This document shows positions 19,740 to 28,400 of a DNA stretch of 33,373 nt, piece by piece (position 1 is the stretch's first letter; the number at the start of each line of letters is the position of its first letter). The position numbers and the translations under genes were made by a program. The notes below the pieces were generated by a model. The model was not told the origin of the DNA. It made no database searches and worked only from the letters and a program-made list of their open reading frames with translations. The DNA comes from Phoronis australis (taxonomy: Eukaryota > Phoronida > Phoronidae). The DNA is taken from contig NMRA01001258.1 in NCBI GenBank assembly GCA_002633005.1, positions 1 to 33,373 of the forward strand, read 5' to 3'.

Positions 19740-21250
19740 TCAGTGCGCGCACCCCGAAGGGGGGGGGGAGGGGGTTGGGCTCGGGGGCCAATTCATTGCT
19801 GGCGACGGAACCCTCAGTCCTAGCTCCGCCGAAAAATAGTGAAAACGAGACTCATGTTCACTAAAGAGCCGGGCAGGAACTACCAAAAGTCGGCGAATGC
19901 ACAATTCATAGCTCCTCATTTTTAGGCTTCGGCGGCGGGGTGCGTGCATCGGATCAATAGCGAGAGTTTGCTATGCCTTCATGGCAAGCCAGGGCTGGTT
20001 GTTCGTTTAGTTTTCGAGTCTTCTAGTAAGGTGAGGGACATCGCATATTCGGCATCGGTTGCCCTCGCCTTGGTGGAACAGCTGAGATATTCGCATCCGA
20101 CATCCCCGGACATTTTCTTGCGACTTCAGTGAGTGAAATATCCTAGATGAGAGGCGCCAATCTCGTAACGTGCCCAAACTCAGCTTTCGCGGGTTATTTT
20201 GGTCTAGTGCGACGGGAAATTTGTGCATCGATTTTACTGGTCTGAAAAAAATCGGCATTGAAACCCGGAAGTTCACTCTTCCAATAATAAAACTCTTCAA
20301 GTGAGTTCTTTTAGCAATGCTACTGGTCGTGTAATATGCCGCAAACTTCAATCTTCAGTGCCTACTCAGTGTTTTGTCTTCTGCTTACACATCCACTACT
20401 CAGTAGCACTGAGCGGCACATAACACGGGACAATTAATTTTGGATTCAGGGTTCACGTAAGGCTAAAAACATTATAAAAGCGTATTGAAGTTTACCCGGT
20501 CCGATGTCGCTTTCAGAAACGTTGCTTTGAAAAATTTTCAAAGTTTCCAGAAATGTGTCGTTTATTGGCCATTTCAACGGTTAGGCGGTTTGAATTTTTT
20601 CATCCAAACTAAATATCGTTGCCCCAGTTGTGTCGCGCTTTCAGAAATTTTGCATTCATCGGGTTGAAACTGAAATATTTAAAGTCCCCAGAACTTTATT
20701 GGCCATTTGTGTCGCTTAACCGGTGCTGTGTAGGCCTACTGCGGGGTCAAGTGCCAGGAGTGATCATATGATCGCGGACTCGGATGCCCCTTGCAAGCAC
20801 AAGCTGCGACAGCTGCTATTAAGTCGTGTCCCTGTGCACATTTTTGTCTAAGCGCACTGAGTGGTCTGTCCGCATGGTTTGAAATCCGCCCGGCCCCGCA
20901 GTCGGGGGGACCGCATGCGCGCACCCAGCCTTGAATTTCTGTCTATGTGGACCTTTTTTTTTCGGCTGACAAAACAATGACTTAGATTAAGATCGAGGCG
21001 ACTCCTTAGTGACTCGATGTGCGTTTGCAGTTTAACCCTATTATGCCACTGTTGGAAACAACTACGCAATAACTCATGTTCACCATTCGACTCAGCGAAA
21101 ATTTACTTAAAATTAAGTTGCACACGCACATGAGTGAACTTGGAATAAAAGTCCCGCCACTTTATGAGTTCACATACAACACGACAACTACTCATTACAC
21201 CGGCAGGTGGCGTGATTGACCGGTAGATAGCGTGACAGTATGCGGTGTTT
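19740..21250. other. GC/CpG-richer intergenic block
   Basis: Contrasts with the AT-rich surroundings. It has many CpGs (GTGCGCGCACCCCG at 19743, CGGCGGCGGGGTGCG near 19930, CCGCCCGGCCCCGCAG near 20887). GTGCGCGCACCCCG and CGGGGTGCGTGCAT form an inverted pair about 200 bp apart. It could be a CpG-rich regulatory block between the divergent PIFO and GTF2H1 genes. No exon was recognised. Confidence 0.4.
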
Positions 21251-21611
21251 CGTGCGTTTCGTTTTTATCATAACAGGTACTTAAACTACGTTTGCGCTTT
21301 GTAAATATCTTAGAATTTAATTCAATACTCATTAACTGAGGACTATGACATTCCAGTCTCAAACGGAACAGTATGCAAAAAATATCCTAGCATTTTCAAA
21401 GCTTGAAGAAACTTCGTTCAGCCAGCGATTGCCCTGGCTTTTTTGGCTTGGCTTTTCTGACTGAGTATTACCTTACCTATTGGACTATTGGCTACCTATC
21501 ACCGCATCCAGCTAGCTGTTAGCACTTAGAAGTCTAACATCAAAGTACAGTTTGGAACTGTTGTGTATGTCAACCTCAATTGGGCCTCAAAATTTCTCAC
21601 CGATCTGCTTT

Positions 21612-21731
21612 GGCACTGGTCGGACATAGCGGTCCCTGATTTAGAGAACCAATTTCATCCCAAATAACGGGCCGGTTATTCATTGATTGCCTAGTTCACT
21701 AAATCGGGGACCGCTGTATCCGACCAGTGCC
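21612..21731. mobile_element. 120-bp foldback MITE
   Basis: The left arm GGCACTGGTCGGACATAGCG (continuing GTCCCTGATTTAGAGAAC, to 21649) and the reverse complement of the right arm, 21694-21731, agree at about 34 of 38 positions. The ~44-bp loop is unrelated. No unambiguous target duplication was seen. An RNA of this region would form a near-perfect hairpin. Confidence 0.85.
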
Positions 21732-21768
21732 CTTGCTATAGTTATGTTTGTCACTTTGTCATGAAACG

Positions 21769-22563
21769 CATGTTGAGTTAACGGGCTGTAGTGTATGCAA
21801 AATCTGGAAGTCACCCAACCCTCATCTTGCCCATTACAGTCATAAATTAAGTGCCATTAATGCCATTTTACCGTGTCATTCTCCGGCTTTTGTAACATAG
21901 TACAGTACACTCGTGATACATGCATGCACCATTTGAAAAATTTTTGTCAGTGGCAACTTACGAGAGATGATGACAGCTTTGTTTAAGAAAATTTCATTTG
22001 TTGGTGTTAAAAAAATACTCAAAACTAATAACACGTATAGAACCTTGTTGACTTTGGCAAAATGGGTGACAATCACTCCACAACTAACATTTCAGAAGAA
22101 TAACTTTGAGCCAGTTTTTGGCTTGCATTTGTACAAAAGCTTTTTGCCAATGCTATGGCTTTCTATGTTCATGACACACTCCGAAAAAGCGCAATTTGAT
22201 ATGATTAAGAAACCTGAAGAACAGTGTGACCTAGTGGTCAAGTTCTTTTTTGACGGATTGACTTTTCTTCCAAAAGGTTGCATACAGTTATCGAAATTGG
22301 TTATAAGTTTTTAGTATTTTATTGCCAACAAAGTGAATTTCTGAACAAATTTTGCATTGCCAAGCAATTGTCATCTGCTGAAAGATGTCACAAAAATTTA
22401 GCAAATTGTGTGTGTACATGTCCTGGCCATACTGTTTTCAAGCCGACAACAGACTTTTTGTTACAAAAGCCGGAGAATGTCACAAAGCTGTAACAGGCAA
22501 AGTGAGAGTTGGTTGACTCCCAGATTTTGCATACAACCTGTCTGGCCGTTATTTTTACATGCA
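21769..22563. mobile_element. Long (~795-bp) imperfect foldback element
   Basis: The left arm from 21769 pairs with the reverse complement of the right arm down from 22563. Matched blocks include GTATGCAAAATCTGG (21793 / 22534), CATTCTCCGGCTTTTGTAAC (21876 / 22480), AATTTTTGT (~21941 / ~22402), and TTTGTTGG...AAAATACT (~21998 / ~22333). Arms are at least 270 bp, with an indel of ~35 bp at 21841-21872. Open frames lie in both arms; a 115-residue frame spans 21967-22314. No known transposase was recognised. Confidence 0.7.
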
Positions 22564-23400
22564 GGGGTTTAGAAATTCACTGGCCCAAGGACACAGACCA
22601 GTGAAATTTGGCATTTGTCTAGTGAAACTTTTCAGCTGGCTAGATCGATGTCTAGTGAACATTGAAGCCGGATAGTGAGATACATTACTTCAGTAGCCCG
22701 ACATCTCGGACTGACAGCTTTCCGTAGCCTTAGCACAGTCTCCGTACTGCTCGCCGATGACCGCCTCGAGGAATTGACAAACCATAATGAACTTTGGGAA
22801 AACAAACGTGACGCATACCCAGCTGAAAAAATAATTCCATTCGTTTCCCAGCCAATGAAAAAGCCCAAATACGTGAATCCCTTGACAACATGCTGCCTTT
22901 TGCGACAACACGATGATCATTTCAAAACTGAATCACGATTGGTCGTCTGGCGAATTGGATAGGATCGTCTGACAAATGTCACAGGCTCAGAAGCAGGATG
23001 GCAAGCGGGTAAAAACTACAATATGATTTTCTCTCAAAATGGTTTTGGTTTAAGTTATATTCAGATAGACAGCAATAGAAAATTCTAATGTTCTTTGTCA
23101 CACCTGCCAAGATTGTGAAGATCTCACTAGCTGCTCATTGGCCATAACAGCTAAATCCGACACTACTGTATTACCGCGGTCTCACTTTAAACTGTCATAA
23201 CTTTGGAATTTCATGCAATCAGTCAGAATTTTGGAATCCTCGTACAATTTGTTTCGCAATATCAGTTTTACTTCAATATTACTTCTTTCTTAATTAACGA
23301 AATTTGAAGTTCATGCTTTTTGCGGACTTCAAATTTCTAAGGCTTTTTACGTTTTCAAAACATCAAAATTTTACCAAATATTTTATTCATGATAACTAAG
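22564..23400. other. Intergenic DNA with unassigned open stretch
   Basis: 22632-22962 is open in one plus and two minus frames (for example the plus-strand 95-residue frame 22675-22962) and is less AT-rich than its neighbours. No recognisable domain or splice structure; it may be a decayed exon or repeat. The phrase CACTGG...CTAGTGAA at 22579-22660 recurs loosely near 24165-24206. Confidence 0.35.
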
Positions 23401-23417
23401 CTGTTCAGTACTACCAT

Positions 23418-23585
23418 GCTGATACACTGGTCAACAGTTCCATTGGTGTCTGTCGCTACTGGGCTGATACACTGGTCACCAGTTCCAATGGTGGATGTCA
23501 ATACTGTTCTGATACACTGGTCAACAGTTCCAGTGGTGGATGTCATTACCATGCTGATAAACTGATCAACAGTTCCAGTGGTGGA
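23418..23585. repeat. 45-bp minisatellite, about 3.7 copies
   Basis: The unit begins GCTGATACACTGGTCAACAG followed by TTCCAGTGGTGGATGTC. Copies start at 23418, 23463, 23508 and 23553. The period is a multiple of three, which keeps a 65-residue minus frame open by construction. Confidence 0.93.
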
Positions 23586-23632
23586 ATGTTAACTATATTC
23601 GCTTAGTAGCTATTGTAACAGACTTGCCTCGT

Positions 23633-23770
23633 GTTCAGTAACGCAAAGACCTCGCTAATAAACAAGACTTCACGAGATTACATGAGATATTGCCATGTAT
23701 TTTGATTGAGAACACGTGACTTTGGCTAGATTTTAGCTAGGTCCTAACGTAGGTCCTAGCGTTACTGAAC
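23633..23770. mobile_element. 138-bp MITE-like element
   Basis: GTTCAGTAACGCAAAGACCT at the left and AGGTCCTAGCGTTACTGAAC at the right form a ~20-bp terminal inverted repeat with two or three mismatches. No clear target duplication was seen. AGGTCCTA is also repeated just inside the right end. Confidence 0.72.
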
Positions 23771-23835
23771 GCACGCCCGCTTTGAATGAAAGTCAATGAT
23801 CTTAATGGTAGTTATCATGACAGAGGGGCCAACGT

Positions 23836-23984
23836 TTGAAAATTTTAATTCGCAGCCTGCTGTTGACTTTTGGTGGTACAAAACCGCAAGAGGGCGCCGT
23901 GTGGATGGCCTTCGATACCAAGTGGAACCAGATGTAGATCCGTCTCCACCATCGTCTTTTTTAATAAATAAAAGTTGTAACTGA
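23836..23984 (+). other. Possible terminal-exon-like segment
   Basis: After an acceptor-like AATTCGCAG the frame reads PAVDFWWYKTARGRRVDGLR and on to a TGA at 23982-23984, with AATAAATAAA (23965-23974) overlapping its end. Its composition differs from the AT-rich neighbours. No family is recognised and no upstream exon was found, so it may be repeat-derived. Confidence 0.25.
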
Positions 23985-24163
23985 AGTATATAGTTTTCAT
24001 TCAAGTAAATTACAAACAAAGACAAAGTACAAAATAGCCCAGACACTAAAGTCACATGTTTTTATGTGCACATTATGCTAGATCGAAATGTATCATAGCC
24101 AAAGTGTATGGACCAATCAGCTTCTTAAGTGTGTCGCCAATGTTGACCGGTGGCATGAAAACA

Positions 24164-24199
24164 CAGGACCAGTAGATTGTTTTTTTACTGGTCCTGTCT
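24164..24199. repeat. Hairpin ACAGGACCAGTA / TTACTGGTCCTGT
   Basis: A 12-bp inverted repeat with a short T-rich loop in intergenic DNA. It is probably repeat-derived. The surrounding stretch 23985-24842 shows no other feature. Confidence 0.6.
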
Positions 24200-24842
24200 A
24201 GTGAAGTCAAAAGAAGTTTCTATATTCCTGATATGTTGATATAAGTTTCGTGATGAGGTGACCAGCAGAACTACCGGGGCACTGTGAAGTTTTGAGGTCT
24301 ATGTGAAGTTAACAAACAGCAATGTTTAGCTCTGTAGTTTAATTGACATTACTCTTTATACGGCTTGCTAGTAATTGAGGTGATGAGAACCTCATAAATT
24401 TTATTTTGAAAGGTTGGTCGTAGTTCCATTACCAGCAATCTTAACTGGCTACTGTAACCAAGATGCTTCATATACATTTGGGACTAAACATCAAAATTCA
24501 GGCAAGAATCGTTTTGTAAAACACAGACAGAAGTAGCAGATTAAGGTTTTTAGACCCCAACACTTAGCTTGGGTCATGTCATGAAAGTAATTATTGAACA
24601 CCATCCTTTGCCAAGCTTTTTAGAGCATTCGTTCTGCACCATCCTGCTTTATTACTACTGTTTAGTGTGTACGGTAAGTGAGTGCAATGGAACCAACGTC
24701 ATTTAGCTGTATCAAGTGTCCGTTGTTTGCAAGAAAGAAAAAAATCTTTGTTGACTTCAAGTAATACTCAGTCTTTTGCTGTCATTCCCTGAGGCTTGTG
24801 TTGAATATTGTCATAGAATTCCCAAATCATAATTTAATGTGA

Positions 24843-25251
24843 AGTGCAGTTAAAGGGAGACTATCAGTTTATTGCCAGTAAATGCATTTTGGAAATGTTG
24901 CTGGGTGACGTAGACTTTGAACTTATTGACTTTGAGCAGAGACTGGGAGTATTATATTGGTCCAAGCCAGAGCCTGGGAGTAGCATATTGGTCCGAACCA
25001 GAGTGAACATTATCTATTATTTTTTGTTATTTTATTACAAATCACCAATTTTTGCGGAAGTGTGGCAGCCATTTTGCTAAAATCAGGACCAGTGACTTTA
25101 CCAGTTTAACAGATTACACTTAAAATACTTCACCATTTATGGAGTGGGCGGAGCATCCGACTGCAACCACTTAGATTGGGGGTTTGATTTCATGCTGTGA
25201 TTGATCTCAGAGAATGTCTTCTCTTGCCGATAGTGTCCCTTTAAGTGTACT
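24843..25251. mobile_element. MITE-like element with TTAAAGGGASACTATC ends, ending 80 bp before GTF2H1 ATG
   Basis: AGTGCAGTTAAAGGGAGACT(ATC) at 24843 is matched by the reverse complement of 25229-25251 (AGTACACTTAAAGGGACACT(ATC)), 20 of 23 positions. Inside are a two-copy 31-bp duplication (24937-24998, TGGGAGT..CATATTGGTCC) and a tRNA-like segment (25143-25196). No clear target duplication. It sits where the GTF2H1 promoter or 5' UTR should be. Confidence 0.72.
25143..25196 (+). repeat. tRNA-like (SINE-like) segment inside the MITE
   Basis: GTGGGCGGAGCATCCGAC resembles a degenerate Pol III A box, and GGGTTTGATTTC about 35 bases on resembles the B box GGTTCGANTCC. The intervening CTGCAACCACTTAGATTGG would fit an anticodon-to-variable region. 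It is not an intact tRNA: no pairing acceptor stem was found. Confidence 0.4.
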
Positions 25252-25306
25252 ATTTGTGCAGTAATTCCTTGCTGTTCTAAGTCTGGCAGTGTTTCATGTA
25301 TTCGTA

Positions 25307-25314
25307 GCCATCTT
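25307..25314 (-). promoter_or_regulatory. YY1-like motif before GTF2H1
   Basis: GCCATCTT is the reverse complement of AAGATGGC, the core YY1 motif often found at 5' ends of TATA-less housekeeping genes. It lies 17 bases before the GTF2H1 ATG. Inferred only. Confidence 0.3.
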
Positions 25315-25330
25315 TTGCTGAACACCAAGC

Positions 25331-25478
25331 ATGTCATCGGAAGATGTGCTGTTGATTGTTGGTCACGTGAAGTACAAAAAGACGAATGGAAGTCTTTACT
25401 TGATGAATGAACGACTGGCCTTTATGCCAGAATGCAAAGACAGTTTTTCAGTAAGCCACTTGTATGCTGATGTCAAAG
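25331..25478 (+). CDS. GTF2H1: GTF2H1 exon 1 (start, PH domain)
   Basis: ATG at 25331; donor GTAAGC at 25479; 49 codons plus one base. It encodes the first strands of the PH domain ([17 protein letters not shown], then [18 protein letters not shown], then [10 protein letters not shown]). An untranslated upstream exon is possible but cannot be seen. Confidence 0.96.
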
Positions 25479-28400
25479 GTAAGCCACATTGACTCTTTTA
25501 CTGATGCTGATACACTGAAACTATTTAAAGTTGTTTGAAATTTCTTTCTTCACTGAAGATGATTTTTTTAGTCATCAGGTCCTGTTGCGTGGAAAAGCTT
25601 AAAGTAAAAAAATTTTGTTTAAGGTTCCACACAGTCAACTATTTCTGACAAATGATTCTCAGCTTGGCAAAGTACAAAGTGTCTGAGAATATATTGAAAA
25701 CTTAGTAACTGATAATTAGTTAATTTCCTTAAATGCTAGTCATTTGACCTATCGCCAGGATTTTGAGTGACTGCTTAACTGACCAATCAGAACGCAGCAT
25801 TCTTGATACACCTTCGTTTCCAAGCCGCCATTTTACCCGACAAACAACTCATTGCTGGGTAAAACTTTTGTTTGTTTGTTGATTTTTCGCAAGGGGCCGG
25901 AGCTTGCGATTGGTCAATTGGTGCTAACATTAATGACATGACATTGATAGTGAACTGTAGGTGCTAGACAAACTTTCTTACTTGGCCTTTTAAAGGTAAT
26001 TTCTTGTAATAGTATCTATGGTGGGAAAAAGAGGTAGCTACTACAGTTGTTAGGATGATTAAAAACCACGCAAGGATGTAGTAATATGGTAGTGCAAAAG
26101 ATTTCCTCAGATGTAGAGCTAGATGGATTAGGTAATATTAAGGCTATATTCAATGTTAAAGAAGAAAAAGGGAATGTAATCTAAATCGATGACTCTGTGG
26201 GAGTTTGTGTTCTGGCTCATGTAAACTTTCCTGTGGATATAACTGCGCCTTATTTAGGGCCACACTTGACATACTTGCATCCTCGTCATTTTTTCATAAA
26301 AATTGCCTTTAGAATTTCTTACTTTTAGCTTATTTTTACCTCATCACTATGAATATCATGCTGCAAATTAGCCTCAGCCAACCACGTGTTACTGTACTTT
26401 TCCTCATTTTTATAGTTTAATGTATTTATTATCATTATTATTATGTTTATTATCATTACTATTATAAAGTCTCTCTTTTATTTACCATTCCATCAGTGTG
26501 GATACAAGTACCTCAATATTCCTTTAGTCTTCAACAATAGTGTAACATTATGCTTCAGCTCAAAGAATATCACCTGACACCAAAGACAAAGTACAGCTGC
26601 AAGTCCAGTTCCATGATGGTGGTGCCAACACGTTTCACTTTGCCAATCCCCATGGACGCGAAAAACAGGTCGCAGATCGGGAATCTGTCAAGGAATTACT
26701 TCAACAACTTCTGCCGCGTTTCCGAAGGAAAATGGACACACAGCTAGAGGAAAAGAACAGGTGAAGTGGAGCTTAATTAATGTTGGCAGATACCTGAATA
26801 TTGCGGTCTCTTGTCTTTAAATGTAAAAACGAATCAGTCACCATTAAACCCACGTAAAATAACCCAAGCCATGATTTATTGTCATATTCCTGGATATTGT
26901 CATTAAAATCAGCAAAATGTGTACCCTGTCTTTCCTGTCTTAAAAGCATCCTCAATCATCTTCAATTTACCTGACTGTCTTATTGGAACTTGTTGCTGGG
27001 GGTCATCTTTTAGTATTCGAAAGGATTTCCATCCCTTAGTAAACTGATCAGAGCATCTGCTAGTGCAAAAAAAGGAAGATCAAAAAACCATCAACTTTGA
27101 CAAGATTGGTTGTCAACCCCTGCTATATTGGTCTACTTTTTGTTAGTCGCAGGGGGATCTTTGTTTTGATGTCATAAACCAATTATTACTGTGACGGGGA
27201 CTTGTGAATCCTGTTGGAATGTTCTGGCCAGCCAGATAATGCAATTGCTGATTTGGATTTCAGCACCCAAACACCGAGGGCTTGAACCACTTTACTGTGT
27301 ACTACTTATGAACCAGTTGATGATATGTTGCATGTGCATAGAAATTATTAAATGTAAATGAATCTCTTTGATTGAATAATTAATGAGCCAAGTGCTTTTC
27401 TGTTTGTGTTGTAGAATGTTGCAGAATGACCCAGAGCTCTTTCAGCTCTACAAAGACCTTGTGGTCAGTCAGGTGATCACAGCTGAAGAATTCTGGGCCC
27501 AGAGAAGTCAGGTGAGAGAAGGTAGCCCCTGTGATAGGAGATAGCCCGTGTGAGAGAAGATAGCCCCTGTAAAAGAACTGCTAGTATGATTAGTTTGCGT
27601 TTACATTTAAAAAAATTACCAAGGATAGTTCAATTAAGTCTCATGGAAAACTGGCCAAAAGCATTTCTATATTTTGAAGACGTAAAGTATGGAAAATGGG
27701 AAATGAGTGAAAACATGCTGAAAATGTGCTTTCGTCATAAATAATTAAAATTTTGTTTGTGTATCAAATTACAAGGTCAAACATTCAGTCATATCTAGTA
27801 CCAGTCATTAGCAAAAAATTCAGTTTTCTACTTTTTGTGGAAGAATAACTTGTGAAAATTATTTGTTAACCATGCTAACAGTGCCATCACATTAATAGCC
27901 TTTCAAACATTCCTATAAAAGGGGAATGTTGCCATTTTGAAGGCAGTTTTGGTCGGTTTGACATAATTTGCTTTTGAGTCTTTTTGTTTGATTTTTATGA
28001 AAACGAAAATTAATGATTCTTTAAACTGGACGTATGACGTTGTGACCAAGTCACACAATGCAAATACCGTATTCACCCTAATAAGTGCAAATGCCTCTAT
28101 AAGTGCCCCCCCATGCTATTTCAGACTTCGCTAAAACAACTGCTTAATCCATGAACGTGTAGATGCGAAAAATGCCTTACCTACGGTTCTAAAATTTTAG
28201 AGTAACCTCTTCAATATATCAATAAGATCCGACAGTCCTGAAAAAAATCATTGTGCACGGAATTTGTAGACCACGAGCCTCGCCGCTATTTTGGTATTTA
28301 GCCGTGACTATACACTTCAAACTTCCACCAAGGTAAGTTTTGCTGATCTTGCGAGGAACTTGTCCCATTATGGTCTGGCCTTTCAGAACAGACGCAGCAT

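Larger units (their letters stand above)
25479..28063. other. GTF2H1 introns 1-3, other content
   Basis: Intron 1 (25479-26558) contains a degenerate ATT/TTA microsatellite at 26426-26466 and a CCAAT-bearing patch near 25780. Intron 2 (26761-27414) and 27569-28063 show no recognised element apart from a small hairpin AACATTCC/GGAATGTT at 27907-27930. Confidence 0.4.

Noticed and set aside
23355-23552. 65-residue ORF with three repeats of TVDQCIS-like units
   Set aside because: A by-product of the 45-bp tandem array; no start context or similarity.
25143-25196. Functional tRNA gene
   Set aside because: Only degenerate A- and B-box-like sequences; no pairing acceptor stem and the B box has mismatches, so SINE-like debris is more likely.
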